Positions 27,266 to 36,071 of a stretch of 64,000 nucleotides of DNA are shown here, piece after piece. The notes below the pieces were generated by a model. The model saw only the letters and a list, made by a program, of their open reading frames with translations, had not been told where the DNA came from and made no database searches. The translations under genes and the position numbers were made by a program. The DNA is taken from assembly GCF_002917095.1 (NCBI RefSeq), contig NZ_PQGA01000002.1:62001-126000 (forward strand). Direction: 5' to 3'. Source of the DNA: Paraburkholderia eburnea (GTDB lineage Bacteria; Pseudomonadota; Gammaproteobacteria; Burkholderiales; Burkholderiaceae). Position 1 is the stretch's first letter; every line of letters starts with the position of its first letter.

Positions 27266-28381
27266 TCAGAGCGACAGCAGCGATCCGGAGCGGATCGGCG
27301 TATCGCCGGCGATGCGCGCGATTTCCATCCCGGCGGTCGCGAAGCGCGCGCTATGGCGCGCGTACATCACGCCGCTCACGCTGGCGTTGAGCGTGGTCAC
27401 TTCGTCGGTGAGCGGATTGACGATATCGGCCACCGGCGTGCCGGCGTCGATCCATGCGCCGCAGTCCGCGCGGAACACGATCACGCCGCTGGCGGGCGCG
27501 ACGATCGGTTCGGTGCCCGCGAGCGGCGTGGCCGGATGCGCGAGCGGCGGCAGCGGCGCAGCCGTGCCGTCAATCACGCCGCGCGTGATCAGATAGTCGA
27601 CGATGGCTTGCGCGTCGTGCTCGGCGAACTCGTGCGAGACGTCGCGCTGGCTGCGCAGCTCGACGGTCACCGAAATCGAGCCGTACGGAATCGGGAAACG
27701 CTCACCGAAGCGCTCGCGCAGCTCCGTCCAGCAGAAGCTGTGAATCTCGTCGAACGGATTGCCGATCGAGTTCAGCGCGAGCAGCGACGCCTTGGAGTCC
27801 AGGTAGCGCGCGAGCGGCTCGACCTCGGGCCAGAGTTCGGGATTCGTGTAGATGTGCATCGCGGCTTCCCAGTCGCAATGCAGGTCCAGCACGATATCGG
27901 CGTCGTAGGACAGGCGTTGAAGCGCGAGGCGCTGCGAATCGAGCTCGGTCTTCCGCTGCACGGCGGCCAGCCCTTCGCCCATCAGGGCGCGGATCGCCTT
28001 GACATTGGCGTTGGCGTCGGGCCCCAGGCGCGACTCGATCTGCGGCAGCACGAGCGCCGTCAGCTCATGGAAGTTGCGGTTGAAGTTCTGCGCGGTGTTC
28101 GACTCGAAGCGCCCCACGAGATGACCGAGCCAATGCTGGTTCAGGCCGATCGGGTTCGCCACCGGCACGATCACGACTTCGCCGCGCATACGCCCAGCGT
28201 TTTCGAGCGCGGCGAGCTTGCGGCGCAGCGCCCAGGACACGAGCATGCCGGGCAATTCGTCCGCGTGCAGCGACGACTGCACATAGACCTTCGTGCCGCC
28301 GGGCTTGCCGTAGTGGAAACTCGTGATCTCTCGCGCGGTGCCCAGTGCGGGCGCAATCAACGGATGGTGGTGGGTTTGCAT
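27266..28381 (-). CDS. Succinylglutamate desuccinylase/aspartoacylase family protein
   Basis: 371-residue zinc amidohydrolase of the AstE/AspA (M14-like) family. Zinc ligands are H39 and E42 in SLHADELPG and H168 in DLHCD; NFNRNF at 100-105 is the conserved substrate-carboxylate loop. The family removes an acyl group from an N-acyl amino acid. A C-terminal beta domain (about 300-370, PASGVIVFRADCG) is present as in DUF-type deacylases. It lies downstream of an amino-acid binding protein gene on the same strand, so it may process an imported N-acyl amino acid. Confidence 0.84.
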   Translation of the reverse strand: MQTHHHPLIAPALGTAREITSFHYGKPGGTKVYVQSSLHADELPGMLVSWALRRKLAALENAGRMRGEVVIVPVANPIGLNQHWLGHLVGRFESNTAQNFNRNFHELTALVLPQIESRLGPDANANVKAIRALMGEGLAAVQRKTELDSQRLALQRLSYDADIVLDLHCDWEAAMHIYTNPELWPEVEPLARYLDSKASLLALNSIGNPFDEIHSFCWTELRERFGERFPIPYGSISVTVELRSQRDVSHEFAEHDAQAIVDYLITRGVIDGTAAPLPPLAHPATPLAGTEPIVAPASGVIVFRADCGAWIDAGTPVADIVNPLTDEVTTLNASVSGVMYARHSARFATAGMEIARIAGDTPIRSGSLLSL

Positions 28382-28553
28382 GATGGGTGCGCGCCTGGCG
28401 CTTGAGGCGCGAGGCGCGTGGTTCGGGCGTGAGCGGAGGAATGGCCCGCTGTCGGGCCGATGTCCATGATCTTAGCCGATCCGCGCAATCGACAGAACTT
28501 CGGACGGAATCGCGCCACCCAAAAGCGAGCCGCCCAAAAGCGAGCCTCAAAGC

Positions 28554-28584
28554 AAAAAGCCCGAACCGCAAGGGTCCGGGCTTT
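28554..28584 (-). terminator. Terminator of the amino-acid binding protein gene
   Basis: AAAGCCCG (28556-28563) pairs with CGGGCTTT (28577-28584), extended by ACC/GGGT near the loop. The T tract is on the minus strand. Two copies of CGCCCAAAAGCGAGC-like sequence lie just beyond, at about 28516-28545. Confidence 0.85.
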
Positions 28585-28624
28585 CCGGGTCGCCCGCAAA
28601 GCGCGGGCGGCGCGACAAAAACGC

Positions 28625-29392
28625 TTAGCTGCCGTACACGTCGAAGTCGAAGTACTTGGCTTCGATCTTCTTGTACGTGCCGTCCTTGATCATGTCGGCG
28701 ATGGCCTTGTCGATCTTCGTCTTGAGATCGGCGTCTTCCTTGCGCAGGCCGATAGCGGCTGCGCCCGTCGGGATTTCCTTGCCGGCGAACTGGAAGCCAG
28801 CGCCGCGCGGCGTCTTCAGGAAGCCCAGGTCGGCTTGCACTTCGTCTTGCAGCGCTGCGTCCAGACGGCCCGAGATCAGGTCGGCGTAGACCTGGTCCTG
28901 GTTCTGGTAAGGAACGACGTTGACGCCCTTGGGCGCCCAGTTGTCCTTGGCGTAGGTTTCCTGGATCGTGCCTTGCTCGACGCCCACCGTCTTGCCCTTG
29001 AGCGAGTCGGCGGTCGGCTGGAAGCTGGTGCCCTTCTTGGCAACGAGGCGCGTCGGCGTGTTGAACAGCTTCGCCGAGAAAGCGATCTGCTCTTCGCGCT
29101 GCGGCGTGATCGTCATCGACGACAGCACGCCGTCGAACTTCTTGGCCTTCAGGCCCGGGATCATGCCGTCGAAATCCTGCTCGACCCACACGCACTTGGC
29201 GCTCATGCGCCTGCAGATCTCATTGCCGAGGTCGATGTCGAAACCGACCAGCTTGCCATCGGGGGCTTTCGATTCGAACGGAGCGTAGCTCGCGTCGACG
29301 CCGAAGCGCACGGTGGTCCAATCCTTTGCGTAGGCGGCACTGGCCGAAACGGCCAGCAGGGCAACCGACAGGGTGGCAAGCAGTTTCTTCAC
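28625..29392 (-). CDS. ABC transporter substrate-binding protein, basic amino acids (ArgT/HisJ-like)
   Basis: 255-residue periplasmic binding protein. Signal peptide 1-22 (cleavage after ASAAYA). The family-3 solute-binding signature is GFDIDLGNEICRRM at about 50-63. FDGVLSSMTITPQRE is the amino-acid binding segment of the lysine/arginine/ornithine/histidine group. No permease or ATPase gene is adjacent, so it must work with a transporter encoded elsewhere. The downstream gene on the same strand is an AstE-like deacylase, but a terminator lies between them. Confidence 0.88.
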   Translation of the reverse strand: MKKLLATLSVALLAVSASAAYAKDWTTVRFGVDASYAPFESKAPDGKLVGFDIDLGNEICRRMSAKCVWVEQDFDGMIPGLKAKKFDGVLSSMTITPQREEQIAFSAKLFNTPTRLVAKKGTSFQPTADSLKGKTVGVEQGTIQETYAKDNWAPKGVNVVPYQNQDQVYADLISGRLDAALQDEVQADLGFLKTPRGAGFQFAGKEIPTGAAAIGLRKEDADLKTKIDKAIADMIKDGTYKKIEAKYFDFDVYGS

Positions 29393-29856
29393 TCTTTGTA
29401 CTCCTCTTATGGTTCATGGCGCGCCATGTGCGGTCGTGCCGCCACGGTGCATTTTTCCGGCGCGGCTCGCGCCGGAGATTCGGTTGTCCTCGCAAGCGTT
29501 GCTGCGAGCGGCGGCGCAAAGCTTACCCGGTCAAAAATGCTGCGTCGCTAGTGAAATACCGGATGGCAAGCGAACAAGCGCTCTAACGGACCTGCGCCGG
29601 TGTGTGACGACGGGCGAAAAGCCTTGTCCAGCAAGGCTTTCAGCGCCAAGGAGAGGTGCGGATAGAGGGCTGCGGAAAACGGATTGCGATGCTCTGCCGC
29701 AACAGTCGAAGGCGTGCGCCGGCGCCTGTCAGGTGCCAGGCGCGGCGCATGAAGGGAAGTTGAAATCGAAACGATGGCATGCCGTTGGTTTTGTTGTCGG
29801 CTTCGGCATGCCTTTGCCGCACTGCAGCAGGAAAAACGCGGGCGGATCAGACCGCG
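29393..29856. other. Intergenic region between phnM and the binding protein gene
   Basis: 464 bp without a credible gene. It holds a perfect 9-bp stem AAAGCCTTG / CAAGGCTTT at 29618-29640 with TTTT on the minus strand, a possible weak terminator for the phnGHIJKLM transcript 220 bp past phnM. An inverted GGCATGCC pair is near 29778 and 29806. Confidence 0.4.
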
Positions 29857-30990
29857 CTAGATCACGCGCTGGCCCGCGCGATACGTCGCGCGCGGCACCG
29901 GCAGCGTGTCGAGCATGGTCACGCGCACGAAGTCCGCGCGCAGGCCCGGTTCGATCGCGCCGCGATCGGCCAGACCCGCCTTGTGCGCCGGTTCCCACGA
30001 CACCGTGGCGAGCGCGCGTGGCAGCGTCCAGTCGGCCTTCGTCACGAGATCGAACGCGGCGCTCAGGAGGCTCGACGGCACGTAGTCCGACGAGAGGATG
30101 TCGAGCAGATCCGCCTGCGCCAGTTCGAGCGCCGACACATTGCCCGAGTGCGAGCCGCCGCGCACGACGTTGGGCGCGCCCATGATCGTGGCGATGCCGC
30201 GTCTTTTCGCTTCCTCGGCGGCGGCGCGCGTGGTCGGGAATTCGGCGAGCACGATGCCTTCGGCGGCGGCCTGCTCGACGTGTTCGACGAGTGTGTCGTC
30301 GTGGCTCGCGAGCGGGATGTTGCGCGCCCGGCAGCGCTCGACGATCGCGCGGCGGTGCGCGTCCGCATAGCGTTCCTGCTCGGTTGCCATCTCGGTCAGC
30401 AGGTTGTCGGCGTGCTCGTCGGTCCACTTGCCATGGCGCTCCTGGTAGCGGCGCCACTGCGCGCGGTCGTGCCACTGGCGCTGGCCCGGCGTGTGGTCCA
30501 TCACCGAGGCGAGACGCAGCAGCGGATGCACGCTCAGCGTGTCGAACAGCTCGATCACGTCCTCGGTGGCGATTTCGCAGCGCAGGTGCAGGAAATGGTC
30601 GGCACGCAGCAGCTTGCGCTCGGAGAAGCGCGAAAGGGCGGCGGCGCTCGCCAGTTGCACGTCGCGGCCACGCACGCCCACGGCCAGGCGCGTGCCGATG
30701 GCGAGCGCGTCGAACACCGTGGTGATGCCGGCGGCGGCGATCTGCGCGTCGTGGATCACGAAGGCGGCGTCGGTGTTCCAGTGCACGCCGGGGCGCGGCG
30801 CGAGGTGCTTTTCCAGGTTGTCGGTGTGCAGCTCGACGAGACCCGGCAGCAGGAAGTCGCCTTCCCAGTCCTCGGCCTCGGGCGCGGCGGTGGACCCGCG
30901 CGAAATGTCGCGGATGGTGTCGCCTTCGACCTGCAGCGTGCCGGTGAAAACGTCGTCTCGCGTCACGATGCGAGCGTTCTTGATCAACAT
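29857..30990 (-). CDS. phnM: Alpha-D-ribose 1-methylphosphonate 5-triphosphate diphosphatase
   Basis: 377-residue amidohydrolase-family enzyme of the C-P lyase pathway; it removes pyrophosphate from ribose 1-methylphosphonate 5-triphosphate so PhnJ can act. The family start MLIKNARIVTRDD is followed by the metal motif GLVELHTDNLEKH with H55 and H62, and GAPNVVRGGSHSGN with the second-shell residues. Length matches E. coli PhnM (378). It is the last gene of the phnGHIJKLM unit, 78 bp after phnL. Confidence 0.94.
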   Translation of the reverse strand: MLIKNARIVTRDDVFTGTLQVEGDTIRDISRGSTAAPEAEDWEGDFLLPGLVELHTDNLEKHLAPRPGVHWNTDAAFVIHDAQIAAAGITTVFDALAIGTRLAVGVRGRDVQLASAAALSRFSERKLLRADHFLHLRCEIATEDVIELFDTLSVHPLLRLASVMDHTPGQRQWHDRAQWRRYQERHGKWTDEHADNLLTEMATEQERYADAHRRAIVERCRARNIPLASHDDTLVEHVEQAAAEGIVLAEFPTTRAAAEEAKRRGIATIMGAPNVVRGGSHSGNVSALELAQADLLDILSSDYVPSSLLSAAFDLVTKADWTLPRALATVSWEPAHKAGLADRGAIEPGLRADFVRVTMLDTLPVPRATYRAGQRVI

Positions 30991-31068
30991 CTTCAGGCTC
31001 CAGAAATCGGTTCTTGAGTCACTGTTAAGGGTACGTAAAGGTACGAAGCGCGGATTACGAAAACATGT

Positions 31069-31857
31069 TCAGGCGGCGATGGCTGCGCCCGTCTGCGCCA
31101 CGCGCGGCGCACGCAGCGCCAGCACGCGGGTGGCGACGCGCTCGCGCGTGTCCTCGTCATGGAACACGCCGACGATCGCCGCGCCGCGCTCGCGCGCCTC
31201 GACGATCAAACCCGCGACCACTTCGCGGTTCTCCGCGTCGAGCGAGGCCGTGGGTTCGTCGAGCAACAGCACGCGATGCTGCGCGATCAGGCCGCGCGCG
31301 ATGTTCACGCGCTGCTGCTCGCCGCCCGAAAACGTCGCGGGCGCGAGCGGCCACAGACGCTGCGGCACGTTCAGGCGTTCGAGCAGCGCGGCTGCGCGTG
31401 CGCGCGCGTCTTCTTCATCGATGCCGCGCGACACCAGCGGCGCGGCCACGATATCGAGCGCCGATACACGCGGAATCACGCGCAGAAACTGGCTCACATA
31501 ACCGACCACGTTGCGGCGCAGACGCAGGACGTCGTGCGGCTCGGCGCCGGTGATTTCCAGATGCTGCGCGGGCGCCGCGTCGTCGCGGATCGCGATCGAG
31601 CCGCCGCTCGCCAGATAGTTGCCGTACAGGCAGCGCAAAAACGTGCTTTTGCCCGCGCCCGAGGGACCGACCAGCACAACGCACTCGCCGCGCTCGACGT
31701 CCAGCGAGACGCCCGCGAGCGCGTCGATGCCGATGCCGCCCTGACCGTGCAGCGTGAAGGTCTTGCGCACGTCTTCGGCGCGCAGCATGAGCGCGGGGCG
31801 CTCGGCGAACGCGCGCGCCGCCGGGGAAACCAGGGAATTCAGTGTCATGGCGTTCAT
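31069..31857 (-). CDS. phnL: C-P lyase system ATP-binding protein PhnL
   Basis: 262-residue ABC-type ATPase without membrane partner; PhnL binds the C-P lyase core complex with PhnK. Walker A GPSGAGKST at 64-72, signature FSGGEQQR, Walker B LLLDEPTASLD. The N-terminus has about 25 extra residues before the ABC core. A nearby ATG (31848) is an alternative start. Its start codon is 1 nt from the phnK stop, so translation is coupled. Confidence 0.93.
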   Translation of the reverse strand: MNAMTLNSLVSPAARAFAERPALMLRAEDVRKTFTLHGQGGIGIDALAGVSLDVERGECVVLVGPSGAGKSTFLRCLYGNYLASGGSIAIRDDAAPAQHLEITGAEPHDVLRLRRNVVGYVSQFLRVIPRVSALDIVAAPLVSRGIDEEDARARAAALLERLNVPQRLWPLAPATFSGGEQQRVNIARGLIAQHRVLLLDEPTASLDAENREVVAGLIVEARERGAAIVGVFHDEDTRERVATRVLALRAPRVAQTGAAIAA

Positions 31858-31858
31858 C

Positions 31859-32641
31859 CTAGACCGGCAGCACGGAAGCTACCAGCGTCTGCGTATAGGG
31901 GTGTTGGGGATCGTCCAGCACCTGGTCGGTCAGACCCGATTCGACCACCGTGCCGCCCTGCATCACCATCAGCCGATGCGCGAGCAGACGCGCCACGCCG
32001 ATGTCGTGCGTGACGATCAGCACCGAAAGATGCAGCGTGGTCGTGAGTGTTCGCAGCAGATCGAGCAGGCGTGCCTGCACGGATACATCGAGGCCGGCGG
32101 TCGGTTCGTCCATGAAAACCAGGCGCGGGCCGGTGACCAGATTGCGCGCGATCTGCAGGCGCTGCTGCATGCCGCCCGAAAACGCCGAAGGCAATTCGTC
32201 GATGCGGGTGTCGTCCAGCTCGACGCGGCGCATCCATTGCTGCGCGCTCTGCCGAATCCGCCCGTAATGGCGCGCGCCCACGGCCATCAGCGGCTCGCCG
32301 ATATTGGCGCCCGCCGATACGCCCGCACGCAGCCCATCGCGCGGATTCTGCTGCACGAAGCCCCATTCGGTGCGGGCAAGCAAACGCCGGCGCGGCTCGG
32401 ACAGCGTGCGCAGATCGAGCGCCTCGCCGTTCGCGCCGGTGTAGACGAGCGAGCCCGCATCGGCGTCGGTGCGCAGCGCGAGCGTGTTGAGCAAGGTGGT
32501 CTTGCCCGAGCCCGATTCGCCAACGATGCACAGCACTTCGCCAGGATAAAGATCGAAGCTCACGTCGCGGCAGCCGTTGCGCCCGCCATATTGCTTCGTG
32601 AGACCGCGTGCGCTCAAGAGCGGCGTCATGCTCGAATTCAT
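31859..32641 (-). CDS. phnK: C-P lyase system ATP-binding protein PhnK
   Basis: 260-residue ABC ATPase that docks on the PhnGHIJ core and is needed for phosphonate breakdown. Walker A GESGSGKTT at 41-49, signature FSGGMQQRLQIARNL, Walker B LVFMDEPTAGLD. Family-typical FVQQNPRDGLR. The start overlaps the phnJ stop by 4 nt. Confidence 0.94.
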   Translation of the reverse strand: MNSSMTPLLSARGLTKQYGGRNGCRDVSFDLYPGEVLCIVGESGSGKTTLLNTLALRTDADAGSLVYTGANGEALDLRTLSEPRRRLLARTEWGFVQQNPRDGLRAGVSAGANIGEPLMAVGARHYGRIRQSAQQWMRRVELDDTRIDELPSAFSGGMQQRLQIARNLVTGPRLVFMDEPTAGLDVSVQARLLDLLRTLTTTLHLSVLIVTHDIGVARLLAHRLMVMQGGTVVESGLTDQVLDDPQHPYTQTLVASVLPV

Positions 32642-33549
32642 ACCTCCGCTCCTTTCGATTCGTGATCCTGATTTTCCTGTCGATCGTGGCAGTAATCGCT
32701 ATCCGAGCACACGAACATGCGCTTGCCCGCATCGTCGACGATCATTTCGTCGAGGAAGCTCTCGCGCGACCCGCACAGCGCGCACGCGTGTTCCCAACGC
32801 TGGACTTCGAACGGGTGATCGTCGAAATCGAGCGATTTCACCGGCGTATAAGGCGGAATCGCGTAGATGCGCCGCTCGCGGCCCGCACCGAACAGTTGCA
32901 GCGCGGCGTTCATATGCAGCTTCGGATTGTCGAACTTGGGAATCGGCGAGGGCGAGGTGAGATAGCGCCCGTTTACCGTCACCGGATAGTCGTAGGTGGT
33001 GGCGATGCTGCCGTGCTGCACGATGTCCTCGTAGAGCTTCACGCTGATGAGACCGTAATCGGCGAGCGCGTGCAGCTTCTTGCATTCGGCCACGCGCGGT
33101 TCCAGCCGGTAAAGCGGTTCGGGCATCGGCACTTGATAGACGAGAATCTGCTTGTCCGTGAGCGGTGTTTCGGGAATGCGGTGGCGCGTCTGCACGATGG
33201 TCGCTTCGCTCGTGCGGCGCGTGGTGGCCACGCCCGTCGTGCGCGCGAAAAAGCGGCGGATGTTGACGGCGTTGGTCGTGTCGTCGGAGCCTTGATCGAT
33301 GACCTTGAGCGTGTCGTTTGCGCCGATGATCGCCGCCGTCACCTGAATGCCGCCCGTGCCCCAGCCATACGGCAGCGGCATTTCGCGCGACGCGAACGGC
33401 ACCTGATAGCCGGGCACCGCCACGGCCTTGAGCAGTGCGCGGCGGATCATGCGCTTGGTCTGCTCGTCCAGGTACGCGAAGTTGTAGCCGTCGGCGGCCT
33501 GGGTCTCGTGCGAGGCGAGCGTCGTGTCGAAAGTATCGGGCGCGTTCAT
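32638..33549 (-). CDS. phnJ: Alpha-D-ribose 1-methylphosphonate 5-phosphate C-P lyase
   Basis: 303-residue radical-SAM enzyme that breaks the carbon-phosphorus bond, giving methane (from methylphosphonate) and 5-phosphoribosyl 1,2-cyclic phosphate. The four cysteines C256, C259, C281 and C287 have exactly the E. coli spacing (C-x2-C-x21-C-x5-C), and the glycyl-radical glycine corresponds to G47 in VPGYQVPF. The N-terminus is about 15 residues longer than in E. coli. All known catalytic residues are present, so the locus should be active. Confidence 0.96.
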   Translation of the reverse strand: MNAPDTFDTTLASHETQAADGYNFAYLDEQTKRMIRRALLKAVAVPGYQVPFASREMPLPYGWGTGGIQVTAAIIGANDTLKVIDQGSDDTTNAVNIRRFFARTTGVATTRRTSEATIVQTRHRIPETPLTDKQILVYQVPMPEPLYRLEPRVAECKKLHALADYGLISVKLYEDIVQHGSIATTYDYPVTVNGRYLTSPSPIPKFDNPKLHMNAALQLFGAGRERRIYAIPPYTPVKSLDFDDHPFEVQRWEHACALCGSRESFLDEMIVDDAGKRMFVCSDSDYCHDRQENQDHESKGAEV

Positions 33550-34667
33550 GCGGCCTCCACGGTTTGCGGTTCGCCGCCCGACGGTTCGCCATGCTGCGCG
33601 CGCAGACGGCGCACCAGCTCCAGTTCGGCCTGGAAGTCGACGTAATGCGGCAGTTTCAGATGCTGCACGAAGCCCGACGCTTCCACGTTGTCGCTATGCG
33701 AGAGCATGAATTCGATGTCCTGGGTGGGCGAGGCGAGCGTTTCGCCCAGTTCTTCGGCACGCAGCGCGCGATCGACCAGCGCCATCGCCATGGCCTTGCG
33801 CTCGGCATGGCCGAAGGTAAGGCCATAGCCCTGCGTGAAGGCCGGCGGCATGTCCTTGCTGCCCGCGAACTGGTTGATCATCTGGCATTCGGTCAGTTCG
33901 ATCTCGCCGATTTCGACGGCTTCGCCGAGTTCGTCCAGCACCATTTCCACCGCGACCGTGCCGAAGCGGATCTCGCCCGCGAACGGATGCGAGTGCGCGT
34001 AGCCGCGCTGCGTGGCGTAGCCCATTGCGAGCAGAAAGCCTTCGTCGCCACGCGCGAGGTTCTGCAGACGCACGCTGCGATCGGCGGGAAACGACAGCGG
34101 TTCGCGTGAGAGATCGCCCGGTTCGACGTCTTCCTCCGAGACCGTTTCCTGTTCGATGAGGCCCTCGTTGTTCAGCAGCGTGACGATGCGCGGCATCGGT
34201 TCGGCTTCATGCGATGCGGGGCGTGACACAATCGGTTCGGAGTCCGTTGCATCGTCGCCGTCGGCGAGCAGCGCGAAATCCAGCAGGCGCTGCGTGTAAT
34301 CGTAGGTCGCGCCCAGCACCTGGCCGCCGGGCACGTCCTTGAAGGTCGCGGAAATGCGCCGCTCGACCGCCATGTGTTCCGTTTCCACCGGCACCGTGTA
34401 GCCGAAGCGCGGCAGCGTGGTGCGATAGGCGCGCAGCAGAAAGATCGCTTCGACGAGATCGCCTGCTGCCTGCTTGATCGCGAGCGCGGCGAGTTCCTCG
34501 TCGTAGACGGAGCCTTCGGCCATCACACGCGCCACGGCCAGGCGCATCTGTTCGCGGATCTGCGCGACGGACAGCTCGGGCACGCTCGTGTCGCCACGGC
34601 GGGCCTTGTCGAGCAGACGCCACGACGCCTCGATCGCGCGTTCTCCTCCTTTGACGGCGACATACAT
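33546..34667 (-). CDS. phnI: Carbon-phosphorus lyase complex subunit PhnI
   Basis: 373-residue nucleosidase-like subunit; with PhnG, PhnH and PhnL it swaps the adenine of ATP for the phosphonate to form ribose 1-phosphonate 5-triphosphate. The family start MYVAVKGGERAI is preceded by GGAGGTG, deciding ATG 34667. The gene overlaps the phnH stop (TGATG) and the phnJ start (4 nt). QTQGYGLTFG-like FTQGYGLTFGHAE and KMPHYVDFQ-like LPHYVDFQ segments are characteristic. Confidence 0.94.
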   Translation of the reverse strand: MYVAVKGGERAIEASWRLLDKARRGDTSVPELSVAQIREQMRLAVARVMAEGSVYDEELAALAIKQAAGDLVEAIFLLRAYRTTLPRFGYTVPVETEHMAVERRISATFKDVPGGQVLGATYDYTQRLLDFALLADGDDATDSEPIVSRPASHEAEPMPRIVTLLNNEGLIEQETVSEEDVEPGDLSREPLSFPADRSVRLQNLARGDEGFLLAMGYATQRGYAHSHPFAGEIRFGTVAVEMVLDELGEAVEIGEIELTECQMINQFAGSKDMPPAFTQGYGLTFGHAERKAMAMALVDRALRAEELGETLASPTQDIEFMLSHSDNVEASGFVQHLKLPHYVDFQAELELVRRLRAQHGEPSGGEPQTVEAA

Positions 34668-35326
34668 CAGTTCACCTCCACGCGGGTCGTGCGCGGCAGG
34701 CCCACGATCTGGGCACCGCAAACAAAATAGAAGTCGATGCCGCACGGAAAGAGCGGCGCGAGCGCGGCACGCTCCTGCCAGAAACGCGCGGGCAGGCCAG
34801 CGGGCGCGAACGCCTGGGTCGTTTCGATGCCGGGGCCGCTGAGCGTGAGCGCCGTGCCGCCCGTGAGCGAATCGACGCGCACGAAGACGGTGGCCGAATG
34901 CTCGGGCGATTCATCGGTCCCGCAGGCGAAGGCTTCGAGCGGCGGCAGCGTGGCGGCGTCGTGCACGTAGGCGAAGGCGGCTTCGCGTGGCGTGGCGGCC
35001 AGCGGCGCGTCGGCGTGAAAGCGCAGGGCGGCGGCCAGCGCGGCGTCGGGCTGCGCGAGCCAGACGGGCGTGGCGTAGTCGGCCAGCGCGAGCAGCGAGG
35101 CGAAGGCCGCGAGACCGGCGCGCGGCGTGCCGTCGGCGGCTGCCTCGGCAGCGGGCAACGGCGTTTCGATCGTATCGATCGTGCCGGGGCGCGAAAGTGC
35201 GTTCAAGAGCGTGCGGAACACGGCTTGCGTGTCGTGCACCGGGTCGGCGAAACCGGGCGCGAGCGCGTCGAGCGACAGGTGTACGGCGGTTCTGGCGATA
35301 TCGGCAGTCATAACGCGTTCGTTCAT
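34667..35326 (-). CDS. phnH: Phosphonate C-P lyase system protein PhnH
   Basis: 219-residue core subunit of the C-P lyase complex. GFADPVHDTQAVFRTLLNAL at about 25-44 and LSRPGTI are the family signature; the C-terminal CGIDFYFVCG, then GLPRTTRVEV is also conserved. It overlaps phnG by 4 nt upstream and phnI by 1 nt (TGATG) downstream. ATG 35311 (second Met) is an alternative start. Confidence 0.92.
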   Translation of the reverse strand: MNERVMTADIARTAVHLSLDALAPGFADPVHDTQAVFRTLLNALSRPGTIDTIETPLPAAEAAADGTPRAGLAAFASLLALADYATPVWLAQPDAALAAALRFHADAPLAATPREAAFAYVHDAATLPPLEAFACGTDESPEHSATVFVRVDSLTGGTALTLSGPGIETTQAFAPAGLPARFWQERAALAPLFPCGIDFYFVCGAQIVGLPRTTRVEVN

Positions 35327-35820
35327 GCGTCACCTCGAACCATCGTGAAGAACTCGACCTTGGTGCTGGCGGTGTCGTCGCGGCGGGCTGCGCGAATGCC
35401 TTCCAGGCGCGCGATCAGCGGCTCGATCAGTTGGGCGTGCAGGCGCTCGTGCCGCTCGGGCTGCTGCAGGAGGGCGTCGGCGAGCGCGGCCAGTTCGGCG
35501 CGGCGCTTGTCGCGGCCCAGATGGCAGGCGACGCCGACCGTGGCCGCCTGGCCGTGCGGCGCGCGCAGGCGCAGCGTGGCGCGCGTGACGGTGGCTTCGC
35601 CCAGGTTGAAGGCGTTGCCGGTGCCGCCGACGCGCCCGCGCACCATCGCGAGGCCGGTCTGAGGGGCGCGCAGCCAGTCGAAGGAAGGCGCCGGCTCGCC
35701 GCCGAGCGCTGCGGCGAAAGCCGCTTCCAGATCGGCGCGCGGCGTGCGCGCGAGAACCGCCATCCAGGCGCGGCGCGCGGCGGACCCGGCGGCGCTGGAC
35801 GGGGCGGAGGATGCGTTCAT
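35323..35820 (-). CDS. phnG: Phosphonate C-P lyase system protein PhnG
   Basis: 165-residue first subunit of the C-P lyase core. Family segments RRAWMAVLARTP, GEATVTRATLRL and GRDKRRAELAALADAL are present. ATG 35820 preceded by AGGAAC gives the usual length (E. coli 150 aa); the frame continues upstream to 35916 through the promoter region. First gene of the leftward phnGHIJKLM unit; its promoter region holds a TCTAGA-centred inverted repeat. Confidence 0.9.
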   Translation of the reverse strand: MNASSAPSSAAGSAARRAWMAVLARTPRADLEAAFAAALGGEPAPSFDWLRAPQTGLAMVRGRVGGTGNAFNLGEATVTRATLRLRAPHGQAATVGVACHLGRDKRRAELAALADALLQQPERHERLHAQLIEPLIARLEGIRAARRDDTASTKVEFFTMVRGDA

Positions 35821-35941
35821 CGGAGTTCCTGTGTCGTGAACGGAATTGAACTGTGGGGAAACGGTTGCTACGGTTGAATCGGGTTGCCGCATTGCAGGCG
35901 TCGCGAGGCGGCGCAAACGTCGAGATATTGAAGCATCTATT

Positions 35942-35962
35942 CATCTAAACGTCTAGATGTTT
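35942..35962. promoter_or_regulatory. Candidate PhnF operator between phnG and phnF
   Basis: CATCTA (35942-35947) and TAGATG (35954-35959) are exact inverted repeats; the same stretch also reads AAAC-n-TCTAGA-n-GTTT at 35947-35962. TAGATG is further repeated at 35933-35938 in the opposite orientation. It lies in the divergent phnG/phnF promoter region, and its core ACGTCTAGAYG recurs upstream of phnC (59027-59037). This is the pattern expected for a GntR-family repressor controlling both units. Confidence 0.6.
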
Positions 35963-36071
35963 AATGCTACAGTGAATCCACGCCGGCATGAGGGACGTTT
36001 TCATATTTCCATCACGCCCTGGCCACTACAATGCGCAAAACGCTATTGAAACCGAGGGGAATGACAGCACC